A stretch of 64,000 bases of DNA from Diadema setosum (GCA_033980235.1 CM067072.1:30727759-30791758), one strand, 5' to 3'; positions 48,991-61,500 are shown, counted from the first letter of the stretch. Numbers and translations: made by a program. The notes: generated by a model not told the origin, from the letters alone.

Positions 48991-49571
48991 GAAAGGTGGT
49001 TGATCACAAAAAATAAAGATATATAGGCCTACGTGATTCCAATTAAATGATTTCTTTCAAAATTAAAGATCAATTTTCATATCCAACTAACTATTAAAAT
49101 GTGAGAAAGTTTTTTTTTTTACACTCAATTGTGAGATCAATAGATGATAATTAAAATGTTTCTAACAGATTGGGAAAAAAAAACAAATTCATTGTGCTGG
49201 AAGATGACAATTAATGAGAGAGAGAGAGAGAGAAGATGGTAGTGACAGTGCATTATCACTCTTTGACCAAACGTGATATGAGCAACATCATTAGGGGCGT
49301 GGTTCATGTTTACTTTCTGCTTAAAAGTTACTCGATTTTCTTTTTAATATAACATGCTATCTTGTGAACAATAGTCCACAAGGCGGTGACACTAAGTATC
49401 AAAATCATACATACAATGCTGTGCACTAAACATGACAACCCCATGGCTTAATCAAAGGTTCACAATAAAGAGAAAATAGTGGGGCCTGATGTACTATCAG
49501 TCTGCAAACTGTGAGGAGAAAAATCTCTTTGGTCTTGATCTTGTAGTTGCGCACTGTCTACTTCTGCTCTT

Positions 49572-49729
49572 GGGGGGGGGGGCATTTCATGAAGCATTTT
49601 GTCCGACAACTTTGTCGGACAAATTTGCTCTCAGCCATCATGAGGTGCAAGAATTTCAATAGCTTTTAACAGTTTGCAAGACAAAATATCTGACAAAACC
49701 CTTCATGAAATGCCCCCCCCCCCCCCCCC
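49572..49729. mobile_element. MITE with homopolymer-G terminus and CATTTCATGAAG TIR
   Basis: GGGGGGGGCATTTCATGAAG is mirrored by CTTCATGAAATGCCCCCCCC. An inner palindrome TTGTCCGACAACTTTGTCGGACAA lies near 49600. Related in plan to 53608-53761. Confidence 0.85.
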
Positions 49730-49773
49730 GATCGCTCGAGCGTTGGCTGGCTGATTGGTACGATGTGTAATTG

Positions 49774-49881
49774 TATAGATATAAGGGAGATGGGAAGAGA
49801 TGCTACCAAAGATCCTTATACGATCTTTCATGATACCATGGACCTAGTAGTCCATGATGATACCCACCTCCCTCTATAGAT
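49774..49881. mobile_element. GGGAGATGGG..CCCACCTCCC hairpin flanked by TATAGAT
   Basis: TATAGAT at 49774-49780 and 49875-49881 brackets a roughly 94 bp inverted-repeat insert with ends like those of the smaller micro-palindromes. A shortened relative occurs near 50450-50482. Confidence 0.5.
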
Positions 49882-50559
49882 CAAAGATGATAGAGTCTTT
49901 GAGTGGGAGCCAATTGAACAGTGTGGCCAGCAGAAGAAAAAAAAATGGGATTGTGCTTGAAGTGGCCTAAAATTATGCTCAATATTGCCATGAAATAAAA
50001 ATGTCACATATTATGTCAACCAATTGTGGTACCTAATCAGCTGACAAGCAGAAAACAGAACAAAACAAAAACCCTACGAAATATGGTGCCCAATTAGCTG
50101 ACAAGCAAATAAACAATAAACATAAACTTCAACTGTGGTGCCCAATCGCATTTATGGTGCCAAACTAAACTGTGGCGCTCAATCAGCAGAGCAAAACAGG
50201 TCTTCATAACTTTTTATTGTCAATTTCGTCGACAAATCAGCTGACAAACTAACAAACCACCAAAAAGAGGTACCACAGTACACAAAACGCATGGAGATTT
50301 TCTTTAATTCAGGGTAGCAATATTATGCCATAAATTATTATGCTAGAAAAATACGTAGGCAAATTATGCCAAGCATAATGCCAAACGCTGAGGCGTCTAA
50401 ACTTATGCCACAAAGCATAATTATGCCAACTCTGGCAATAAGTGTAGATAAGGGAGGCGGGATGAGATGACTCCCACCTGTATGTATACTGGATATTGAT
50501 CAAAGATGAGAGTCTTTAGACTTCAGTTTATGGATAATACAACGTGTACCAGTGTCCCT

Positions 50560-51535
50560 GGATAGTGATTTTGCCAAGATATCTGTGTCTGTGTATCTTC
50601 CAGAACAAATTCTAACTTATCATTGAATATCAATGATTATTCCAAGAAATTTGGTAGAGTCAACCATGGTTAGTTCAGTCCCATCAATACTTACAGGAGA
50701 AAGTAAATTGATGCTGCATTTACTGAACCTCCCCTCCCATATAATTACACTTGAAAATATTTTTAGTAATTTGTTTTCTTTTACCCATTTCAGAACATTT
50801 GTCAATTCAGAATCGTCAAAGTATTCAAGAGTAGGTCCCACACTTCTGGTGAGAATAACATACACTCGTGTCATCAGCAAAAAGAGTGAAGGAAAGTCAA
50901 GTACTCGATTTCGGAAACCTTTTAGGCCTACAGCTTACAGCAAGAACAACAGTGGACCAAGGATGTAACCCCTGAGGTACACCACACGTGATACTAGTCT
51001 GTATAATGTATTGAATATTTGAAGCCATTAGCGATTGTTACCTGTTATGCAAATGATTTCTGAACCAATCCTTACCTCTCATCCCGTATTAAGGTAACTT
51101 ATTTAAACAAAAAAAAAAAAAAATCATGATTAACAGTATCAGAGGCTTTTGAAAATCTATTAAAAACAACTTTATGGGAAATATTTCTGTGGATTGAGCT
51201 ATCATGTTTACTGACTATAAAGTGGCATGGGTAGTTATATGTTTCTTTCAAAAGCCAAACTGAGATTCACATAACAAATGATTTAAAAAAAACAACAACA
51301 AACAAACAAAAACAAAATCATCAACACGAGAGTAAGCCACCTTTTTCAGTAATTTTGAGAATGTCGGGAGGAGAGAGATTGGTCTGTAATTTGTTGATTC
51401 TTCAGGATAGCCCTTTTAAAATATTTTTATAACTTTACCAATTTCCATCTAGTTAGGAACAATACCAGAGCTTAGTGACAGGTTAAAATATGTGCACAAG
51501 AGTTTCAGCCATCCCAGAAATCACATACTTTAAAG
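50560..51535 (-). pseudogene. Decayed non-LTR retrotransposon reverse transcriptase
   Basis: Minus-strand translation, with several frame breaks and stops, gives RT landmarks in the right order: NYRPISLLPTFSKLLKKV near 51390, an AFDTVNH-like block (ASDTVNH) near 51140, a GVPQG block near 50970, and VDSTKFLGIIID with an upstream LKWVKENK at about 50640-50790. The order and spacing fit a CR1/Jockey-type RVT_1 domain. No endonuclease domain was recovered and the copy cannot be functional. Confidence 0.8.
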
Positions 51536-51918
51536 CAAGGGGTCTATAGTTTTGGTCGAGACCTAATTTCAGGTTTCTAACATTTTTTGGTGAGATTATG
51601 AGAAACCTCTTATGAAATATGAAAGAGCATGTAATTCTATGAGGAATTCAATGTTTATTTGATGAAAATTGGTTTTGAAATGGCTGAGATATATATCCAA
51701 AAAAAGAGCGATACTAATAAAGTGTGGGACCCACATTTTATTATGATCGCTTTGTTTTACTTTGTTTTTGGATGTTTTGGTCATTCCAAGCCCGATTTTC
51801 ATCAAATAAACTTAAAATGGTATGATCTGTATTATATCATATTAGTGTTTTCTTGGTATCTCGCGAAAAGTTTAAAAGCCCAATTCTCATCTCCACCAAT
51901 ACTGTATCATCCCTTTAA
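51530..51918. mobile_element. TTAA foldback family, copy E
   Basis: TTAA at 51530-51533 and 51915-51918; arms include TTGGTTTTGAAATGGCTGAG and its partner CATTCCAAGCCCGATTTTCA. It directly adjoins the 5' side of the retrotransposon relic. A 238-codon open frame starting in it is accidental. Confidence 0.82.
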
Positions 51919-52985
51919 GAAGATCTCAGTGTTACATTATTGTAATTGTTGTATTTTGCCACTCTTCATGTGGGGAAGAAAAAAACAAACAAACTTTCTT
52001 CTAACAAAGAAAAACAAAACAAGAAGCAAAACGCGCGCGTTTGATCGTACGCAATCAGAAATCAGTGATCTTACATTTAGTGTTTACCTGTGTGTGATGG
52101 TGCACCTATACTCGTTACCGACACAGGTGTATACCACTACACTGTGTACTAGAAATCTATATGCGCAGTACAATCTGCGCAGAACAGAAAATTCCGTCTC
52201 CTACACGACCAAAGAAGCCATAATATTACCCGTGTGCTGTACTATACTTGTCTTGCTGTACTGTATGTATGCAGTGCAGGATTATGCGACCGTTGTGTAT
52301 GCTCTTACACAATACAGGGCATATAGAGTATACATTAATCAGACATACGATATTATTTTCATACAGGTCAAATAGATCTAGATAAGACTACTTCCAACGC
52401 AATATGAGTCGTACTAATACAGATCCAATAGCCTGAAATGCAAAGACAAGACAAGGTCCTCTTTTTACCGACGGAATAAACTCTCCTGTGTTAGCACAGC
52501 CATGATCACGATGATGATGTAGGACTACTTGGAGGCTAGTAAGGCGGCGCACACACACACCATCCATCATCATCGAGCATCCGGAATAAAAAAGGTATGT
52601 TAACGTTAAGTTTACTCTCATAATGCCAGGATGCGAACCGATTCGTGATTATGGACTGGATCAAAACCAATACGGTTCGAGACGTCGAGACCTAGCTTCG
52701 GTAGATAATTTCTAACAACAGTCGGCACCAACAAGCAACACTTGCCATTCAACAGACGTTCAAGGACACACCTGAGCTGAGCTGAGCTGAGTCTACCATC
52801 ATCATCCAGTAAACGTAGTTGTCAGATTTACATCTGGCCTGCACATGCTAGCTGTCTGTACAGAGCAGTGTCATGATGTAAAATTTACAGTGTATTATTT
52901 TAGAGAGTGTAAAGTCATCAGTATGGTCATGTCAATGAGTTGACCGAAAGATTGGTCTGTATCTTGTCGGGATGTGTTGTTTCCA
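51919..52985. other. Intergenic, nothing recognised
   Basis: No domain or RNA gene. A short AGCTG-type tandem (CTGAGCTGAGCTGAGCTGAG) lies near 52770. Confidence 0.5.
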
Positions 52986-52986
52986 A

Positions 52987-53107
52987 TAGGGCCTACCATG
53001 CCTACATCTATTAGACAGGTAACATATTTGTCTGTCTCCTCAGGCTGTCAGGACAGACAAATATTTTACCTGTCTAACTGTTAATGTTAGATGTAACGTT
53101 AGGCCTA
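52987..53107. repeat. Imperfect 120 bp palindrome (TAGACAGGTAA / TTACCTGTCTA)
   Basis: TAGACAGGTAACATATTTGT (53012) faces ACAAATATTTTACCTGTCTA (about 53058-53077), with outer complementary AGGGCCTA and TAGGCCTA. Probably a foldback transposon relic. Confidence 0.7.
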
Positions 53108-53607
53108 ATCTCTGTCAGCCGTTGACTGCTTACATGCACATCATCCCGGTATAGCTTCCAGAGTGAGCTGCAAAAGGGATTAGAACCCACCACTTCAAGT
53201 TTCAATTTTCAAGGCCCTTTTGGAAACGGTATAAATGTCAATTAGTGGATCATGAAATCTAGAAATTGTAAAATTTCCTTTTTCGTGAAGTTTTCTTTCT
53301 ATTTGGTTGCACCGCGTACATTAAACCTCCAAGTGCACTTTTCACCATGTTGTATGTATGTACTTCTCGATCTCAGCTGCCTTGAATTGAATTAAAAAAA
53401 AAAAAAATCTATTCAACAGAATGATTTGCACTTAAAAGTCTGTTTAGATAATTTTCAGTCATGACGGCACACCACTCTTACCCCCTGTAGGTTTTTGTGC
53501 GTTGATCTTCATTTGAGTTATTTTCAACTATAGGCCTACAGGATGCACATTTCACAGAAGAAGAAGAAGAAGAAAAATTGGACAACATCTACAAGAGGTC
53601 ATGTACC

Positions 53608-53761
53608 TGGGCTCCATTTCATAAAACTTGTTATCAATGACAAGTTGTCACAGTTGTTATAAGCTATTGAAATCTTTGCATCTTCATTATGATTGTCTAA
53701 GAGCAAATTTGTCATAGAAATGTGGCAGTCCTCACTGATAAAAAGTTTTATGAGACGGGAC
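53608..53761. mobile_element. MITE with TTTCATAAAACTTGTTATCA terminus
   Basis: GGCTCCATTTCATAAAACTT on the left pairs with AAAAGTTTTATGAGACGGGA on the right. Total about 154 bp, no coding capacity. Confidence 0.75.
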
Positions 53762-53777
53762 TGTGGTGTGTTAATGT

Positions 53778-53980
53778 TTACTGTATATAATTATTGCCAA
53801 GCTGCACTTAATTTTGCATGCAGACATTTTCGTGAAATGTTGTCTTTGACACCGACGCTGTTATAGTACATGCATTATTACCCTAGTGCATGGCGAAATT
53901 TTTGTGTTTTTAATAGCAATCTGTGATTTTTGAAATCCACAAAATTACACCATCGCGAAAATAAAAGCTTATACAGTAAA
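53778..53980. mobile_element. MITE with TTTACTGTATA TIR
   Basis: TTTACTGTATA at the left and TATACAGTAAA at the right, with TTTCGTGAA and ATCGCGAAAA inside. Same family as 7.1 and 45.4 kb. Confidence 0.75.
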
Positions 53981-54922
53981 TGCGAATGTATTCATTTATT
54001 AAATTAGTCCACACAGGTTGAAAAAACAAACGAGTCGTAATAGAGCTCTCCTTCCCAATCGGCCCTAAACTTCCCGTAGAAAGCAAAGACTAGGAGGTAA
54101 CAGCTTGTGCTGAACTCCACTTTTCCAAGTTGGATGTCACATTTAGTGTGTCAAAACTCAAATAATCGATGAGGTCAATAAAAAGAAGTCCCTTTTAGCT
54201 TTCACAGCCTTACATGAGTTGTTCCTCTAATGCAAAAGTAGATTATCGCTTAAATGGTATTGTACATTGTATACATGTCAATGCTTTTTGGTCAGTCCTG
54301 TCAAGATCAACGTATGTTTCAGAGTCGACTGTATGAAAACTTCATTTGAATATCCTTGCAACGAACATTCTAGAACTGCACCATCCTCAGTTTTTTGCAT
54401 ATTCTGCAGATGTTATTGATTTCAGGAACATTTCAGATGATTTATTTAACTTTACATTATGTAGTACATTTGTATTAGTTGATAGTGCCTTGTATAGATT
54501 TGTGGACTTTTTTGCAGTCCCTGAGCAGACAAACCAATATTCTGGAAAACCCCAAACATATTTAAAGGGTGATGACATAGGATACTGACATTTTTCAGGA
54601 ATGTAATATAATTCCACTACAATAACACTTTTTAGTCATCATCCTTGTTCGCTGTGATATGACATATGAAATTTGAAATCATTCTTATATCTCATCCCAA
54701 TCACTGCCGGGTATAAATTCTGAAACTCTGTACCCAGTAACACCAGTTTATAGATACTATGTTCAAATGCAAAAGACTGAAAATCATCCAGACTGAGGTC
54801 TCCTTGAACATATAGAGGATGAGCTGATTTTGCTGCATGATATAATAAACATTTCCCATAGACACTTGCCAAGGTATTGACCGATTCGGGTTCGTTGAGG
54901 GCAGCAGACATTTTACGGCACA

Positions 54923-55155
54923 GGGCGCAGCCATAGTGGGTGTATCAGCCGACCCCCCCTGCTCTCCCCCACCCCCGGGCAACATGTTTATCACGCACTT
55001 GTAACAAAGGTTCGCGCACTAGCAAGCATTCGCGCACTAAGTACGAGACGCCCATTGGCTAAAGCAGTTTTTCATTCTGCGCGCGTGCTAATGTAGGGAG
55101 AGGGGTGGGGGAGTGCGGAGGGGGGGTCTGCTGATACACCCACTATGGCTGCGCC
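54923..55155. mobile_element. MITE 0.4 kb upstream of the NHR-ROCO start
   Basis: GGGCGCAGCCATAGTGGGTG (54923) returns inverted as CACCCACTATGGCTGCGCCC ending at 55155. The arms extend inward to about 50 bp (CTCCCCCACCCC / GGGGTGGGGGAG). The interior repeats CGCGCACTA. A looser outer pair (TATTGACCGATTC near 54876 and GAATCGGTCAATA near 55185) suggests insertion into an older inverted repeat. Confidence 0.85.
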
Positions 55156-55314
55156 CATGCCAAAAATACACATAGCGCGTCACAGAATCGGTCAATACTC
55201 ATGACCTGCCTTCAACAGGTTACTATCACAGGACAAACTTGGCTTTGTTTACATACAAGGTTCTGTTAGTCACGTCTCTTATCAGTCTTTGTTTGTGTGT
55301 TTCTTTCTCTTCAG

Positions 55315-55531
55315 GCTGTATGAATGGAGCGTTAAAAGGAAGCAGAAATGGTATTATGAGTTCTCAGAGGATAATGCCATGTAGAAAACACGTTTATCAT
55401 ATGTGCCTGGAAATAGTCTGCGAACAAGCTACAAACTAGAGACCAGAATGGAGGGAAGCTAAAAGGTGGTTGTAGCCACCTGTATACTTGTATCTGTGAG
55501 ACTGAGCCATTAAAGTAGTGGTGGTGACAAA
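55315..55531 (+). other. Possible 5' UTR exon segment of the NHR-ROCO gene
   Basis: A pyrimidine-rich acceptor (TTTCTTTCTCTTCAG) ends at 55314, about 220 bp before the start codon, and no upstream donor is obvious. The segment has stops in all frames and would be untranslated. This suggests the first coding exon is preceded by a spliced leader exon further left; it is inference from the acceptor alone. Confidence 0.3.
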
Positions 55532-58500
55532 ATGTCTTCAGTGGCATTTTGCGCCACGTGCTTGGGCAAAAGCATCCAGTTGTCTGATGCGAATTTGACT
55601 GCCACGAGAACCGATGGTTTCAACAATGGAATCACGTTCAGCGACAGACCGATACCTGTGGGTGAGAAGGTGACCATAGAGATAAGAGGTGTCCTGACAA
55701 ACTGGAGTGGTTCCATCCGATATGGCTTCACCAACCATGCCCCGGGAACCCTCAGCTCCGACAAACTGCCTCCGTACGCCATGCCAAACCTGAGCTCCAA
55801 GCCGGGATACTGGTGCACCTCGCTCAGCGATAAGTACAATAAAATCGGCAATACTCTGACATATTACATCACCAAAGAGGGCAGTGTATACGCCTTTGTG
55901 AACAATAACTCCATCACGAGCGTGAATGCGGACAAAACCTCACTTGATGTGAAGAAACCCATCTGGTTTGTGATAGATGTCTATGGGAACACAAATGAAA
56001 TAAGAGTAAAGGGAGGTAAGTCATCATTTCACTTGATATGATCAGAATCCTTTTCTGAAGTACATCTGTTAGCGCAGGGGACATATTTAGCACCTGTCAT
56101 ATCCTTGCTCAATTCTTTTTGTTATCGGGAACTTTTTTGAAAAGTCTTAAATTTGATGCATTTTCCATTATTTAGTCTTCTTTGGTTTGTATGCTGGTTA
56201 AGCCATCACTACGTTCAAAGATACTGCAAACACTTTTGACACTGTAATGATAAGCAAGAAGTTTACGGACTGAAATCCATTCTTGTCACTTGATTGTGTG
56301 TAATTTGGATTTGAAGAGAAAAATGTGTTTGTTCATCATGGAATAAGATATATGATGGCATTGTTCTCCACCCCCCCCCCCCCCCCCGAAAAAAAAAGAG
56401 ATTAATTAAATAAAAGGCCCCAGAGAATTGGTAACATTGGACTTCATACATATGTTTGTCATTATGAAGAAATTTGTTGTATCAGAATCAGTTTGGATAT
56501 GCACAGGTATGCTATATTTGAACTCTGAACTCACAAACTTAACCAAACATCTGCATGTGGCAGACCAATGTATCAGGTGTGTATGAACAAAAAGAAAAAC
56601 GAAGGAAGAATGCTCTCAAACGTAATGGATCTAAAGAGGGTGTTGTCTCCATTTTGCATCTTGCGTATTAGTGACAAGGTACAAGAACTTAGTATGCTAT
56701 TACTTTTGATGTAATATTGATATTTAAACGAGAAGTATGAAATATATTTAAATTGAAATTGAAATCTTCTTGTGTAGATCAAGATGCTGCTCCGGCTGAG
56801 ATTCTTGCCCGTGGTCCAGATGCCATGCTGGCCTTTGAACAAGCAGCCAACAGTGGGACCAAACCCATCTTCAGGACCAGACTCATGCTGGTGGGACAGG
56901 ACAGGGTTGGGAAGACTAGCCTCAAGAGGTCACTTACAGGTCAAAGGTGAGCTGGACAATGTCAAGCACTTCATTGTCCATAACCCAAGGCTGCACACTA
57001 ACCCATTTCTTCTACTGGTCCAACCTGTCTAATACATCAGTCCAGTAGGTACCTGGTACCCAGTTTTTCCATTTTTCACTGGTAAATACCTGAAAAAGTT
57101 AGTGGTCCGACAGTGGATTTTACTGGTCAGGGACTGTCGTGCCAGTGTGCAGTCTTGCATGTAAGCTACTTTTCAATGTTTGTGGTACTGGTACATTGGA
57201 ATTCTTCAAAGTAACTACAATGTTAGTTTTCCAGTTGTACCAGTGGAAGTATTGTCTTTTAGAGGAATGCAGAATATGCACACCAACCTTATGTTGGTAT
57301 CACACACTTTATACTGAGTACATCGTTGATATTTGCAAACAAATCCTAGGACTGCTCATCAACAGTAGTGCACATACAGTATAATTGATACAGGGGACAA
57401 CATTTTGACTAAGATCTCCACATTGTTTAGTGACCCAATAGATCAGTAACTCTATTTCCTCTTTTGCTCTTTGAAGATACAATATTGCAGAAGTAAGCAC
57501 AGATGGTATAGACACCATGGATATGTGTGAAATCAATGTCCAGGATGCCACTGGCTGGCAAGTCCAGGATGGAGATGATCGGGAAGAGGCAGCGGATGTT
57601 GGTAGGTGTTTTTATTGTTATTTTTCTGGGTTTTTTGTGAATTGTAGAAGATGAAACAGTTTCTGACTGGTAGTGAACTCACCTGAGAATGAATGGATGC
57701 AGATTTGTGATGGTAGTGGAGATGCAAGTCACCCTTGGATATTCACAATTTTGTGCAACATGCACAAGGCTGCGCCTTGGGCATGCTACATCATTGTAAA
57801 TACCTTTGAGTGCATTGTATTTCCACTAATACCCTCTAACCTCTGCATTATTTGTTACATATTATTTGAGATTGGCCATATTCATCAATATCCATGCTTT
57901 GTGAGTGCTCATGCATGTACTCAGTTACTAGCATGCCATTTTAGCCATAACCCAAGCGATCCTGGGGAATCCTTTGCAAAGTCAGTGGGGAACTTAGAAA
58001 CTTGTGAAGAAAGGATTGATAATGATCAATATGTCTCCCACACAAAGGTGATTGGCATATAGTCAAGATGAAGAGAATTATGTATTCTATTTTCTTATGA
58101 CAGTTAGTTTCAATGCATCTTATCCAATCTATAAAGAAAGCAAGCCAGCAGGCATGCCAGTGGAAGAGGAAATGGTAATAGTTCATTTGGTGTTGATGTA
58201 ACAGTGCAAAAACCTGTGAAGGGTAAGACCCAGTGCCTATAGCAGGCGTCCCAACCATTCTAAATTTGGAGGAAAGAATCTGAATTTTGACCATTTGCAG
58301 CTCCTGTTTCGATAGGAGTTTCCTATATTTCTTGATAATTTTACCACACACTCCTATGGGAACTGCTCTTTCTTTCCTACTTTTGAGCCAAATCATTCCT
58401 ATTTTTCAGTCAGACCGTTGGGAGGTATGCTATAGCAGGTTTCAGAGTTTAGGATGTTATCAAAATTTCATTGTGTGTTTTTTTTTTAAACAGACGACTC

Positions 58501-61500
58501 TACCAGGCTTCACACGACCTACATCGAGGCCCTGGCCCTCAACATCGCCAAGGTGCTGTGGAAGAAGAAGAAGGAGGAGAAGGAACCAGAGAGCTCTGGT
58601 CGCGGCAGCAGGATACAGAAGTCGGCTAACATCAAGGAATCTTTGCCAGAAGGAGAAGACTCCAATGATGGCTGGATCACAAGTGCCTCTGACACAAGCA
58701 GTGACAACCATGAGGTATTTCCAATCATGAATGTTCCAGTAGACTGGGGGCAGCACTAGCTGATCCTCATGTGGGGACCAGGCATTTTCATAGGAATTGT
58801 CATATTGTAGGGAAACAGATCCTGAATTCAAGAGGATGCTACTGCATGAACCCCTGCTTGCGCATCTGCTATATTCTGAACATCCCCCCAAATATTGTAC
58901 ACCGCTGGTTCAGTGGCCCATTGCTGCGAGTACATGAAACACACACTTTTTACATGTATAATCATTATTACTTTACAATGTCTTTGCTCTTTGAAATGTA
59001 CATTTTGTATGATGAGTATGTTGAAAATGGTCGAAATAATGCCATTGTTCCCAGTTGGCTGTGCCTACTATGACAGAAAGTTTCTTCAGATGCACTGAAA
59101 ATCACTTTGGTCAGGAATCAGTAGAAGAGACTTTCTTTACCATGAGATTGTACATGCATTTTTTCACCACTTCTGTGAAAACCAAAGAATAAAAGCCCAT
59201 GAGGACAACAGAATTCACCCCAAATACAATCTGCAATCTTTTGAAGTTGTCGCATATAGAATCTTATTGAGTTTCATGTTAGTGAAACAGCTGATTTTTT
59301 TTTTTTTTTAAAGCAGGGTTTTAATACAATGATAAAATTTCCTTTTACTATTGTGTATAAGCTTTTCCATTGGATATGAAAATAAGATATTCCTAATCAT
59401 CCCCTTGACAGGAAAATTCTTCATCAGAGGATCAGCTTCAGGATCTTGCCAAATCCCTCGACCAGGAGACCTTTGACCTCGTGACCTCCAAGGTTGAGAG
59501 GTTCCTCACGGAGGCGCAGTCTGGGCAGTCGGACCTTCTGGAAGAGAAGGAGGAGCAAAAGTACTCAAAGAAAATTGTCCTGAGTATTTGGGACTTTGCT
59601 GGACAATCCGTCTACTACACTACCCATCAGGTTCGTTCATCCATTTATACCCTTCGTGCTTTTGTCTTCAAAAGTATTCAGAGACCACGTCATACCCTTC
59701 AAAAGGTCTGTGGCTTATTGTGCATCTATAGTTACTTTTGTTTCAAATTCATTGTCACTTTTTATCAACAAATTAAGAGACTGATCTCTAGATCCTAACT
59801 TGTCCGTGCAAAGGTTTCGCTACCTTTTAACTGATTGTGTCTTCCTTTACAGGTCTTTCTCTCGCCAAGAGCAGTGTACGTAATCGTCTTCAGTTTATCC
59901 AATGAGCTTGACGCACCAGCACAGACCCAGATACGACGAGGAGATGACGAAGCGGTAAGTTTGTGTGATCATTGGCAATTTTTTTACATTTCCCTCTTTT
60001 TTTTTTTAACCCTTACAGTGCTTTGTGGCAATTTGCATGCATGTTGGGACTACTTTCTTCAGTTATTGTTACAGATGTCTTGGAACTTGTTGTCAATGAA
60101 TATAGATTGTCTTATCTGCCTCACTCCAATTGTGTCGCCTTGGCCTTTCTTGTGGATTGAGGCACATTGTTAAACCTGTTGATGGGCTTGCTATTAAACT
60201 TTTTAATTAGGTCAGGTTTGGATGAATTACTGAATTCTGATGAAAAAGCTAGGCCAATTAAGCTATGAAAGTGCCTAGTAGCATGAAGGGTTAGGTATGA
60301 CTGATCAAGTGATCCTTTTGAAGTGAATTAATGACTGCTGTTAGTCTGAAACTTTACAAGATATATTTTATTTTATCAATACGTAGTAAATTTCTGTTAT
60401 CAGTCCATATCAAAATACCAAACATGGAAAAAACAATTCATTAGACAGCTATCGAATGTTGAAATGCCCTAACCCATACATTTTATATATCACCGTGCGC
60501 ATAAAATTGTATCAAAGTATATGCATATACAGATATACCCTATAGATTTTCTGAATGTTAATTGTTGTTATGACCATTTGCTAACAGGTTTACACCTGTA
60601 CTTATTCCAACTGTTTGTTAAGACGTTTACAACTTGTGTTTCAATGTCCTGATTCTAGGACATAGTCTGTCTCCAAGACATTGATTTTTTTTTTGGTGCT
60701 ATTAACTCAGGCTGAATATGCAGAGAGTGAGTTCACTAACCTCGACTTCATGGATTTCTGGATGAGGTCCATTCATGCCCACACCGCCGAGAATCGAAAG
60801 AGCGCCATTGATGGCACGATGCTCTCACCCCCGGTCTTTGTCGTGGGCACTCATCGCAATAGCCTCGCAGCTGACTTAGATGAGCAACGAAAATTGGTCA
60901 GCAGTCATTAATTTCTCTTTACACTACCCTCTGTTTGTTTTATTTTATGTGGATATGATCAGCTACCGATGTAATGGCGCGTTTACACCGAGCACAGTAC
61001 GAGCAACGGGCCGGGTTTTGTGCCATGGTATGCCAAAAGGAACCATGTCTAGTTCTGTTAAAAAAGAATCAATAATTCAGTACAAAATCACCCAGAATGT
61101 TTTTCTTATTTCAAAATCAAGAGCAACAAAATCAGCAGTAGAAGATTAATTTTGTAACAAAATTACTAATGGGGAAGTAATATTCTAACAAATTCAGACG
61201 TGGTTCCTTTATGTGCACCATAACAAAAACCCTGTTCTGTGACCCATGCCGGATTTGGTGTAAACGCAGCTAACTCTTGAATTTGTTGAGAAACAACATT
61301 TTTTTGTGTGTGTGGAATTGCCCCTGTACATGTGTTCATTAATGTTCAGACACATACTTTCACTATTTGTGCACAGTGGCCATGAAGTATGAATGATTGA
61401 ATTCTGGGATCTTTTTAAAGTCTACATCTTTGTTTGTGCAAACTTTATCAAGCATTTTATTTATGCCAAACTTACGTAAAAGTTTTGAAGCTCACAAGCA

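Noticed and set aside
51659..52375. 238-codon plus-strand frame, one of the longest in the window
   Set aside because: It begins inside foldback copy E and continues into non-coding DNA; no domain, and the first part reads the transposon arm.
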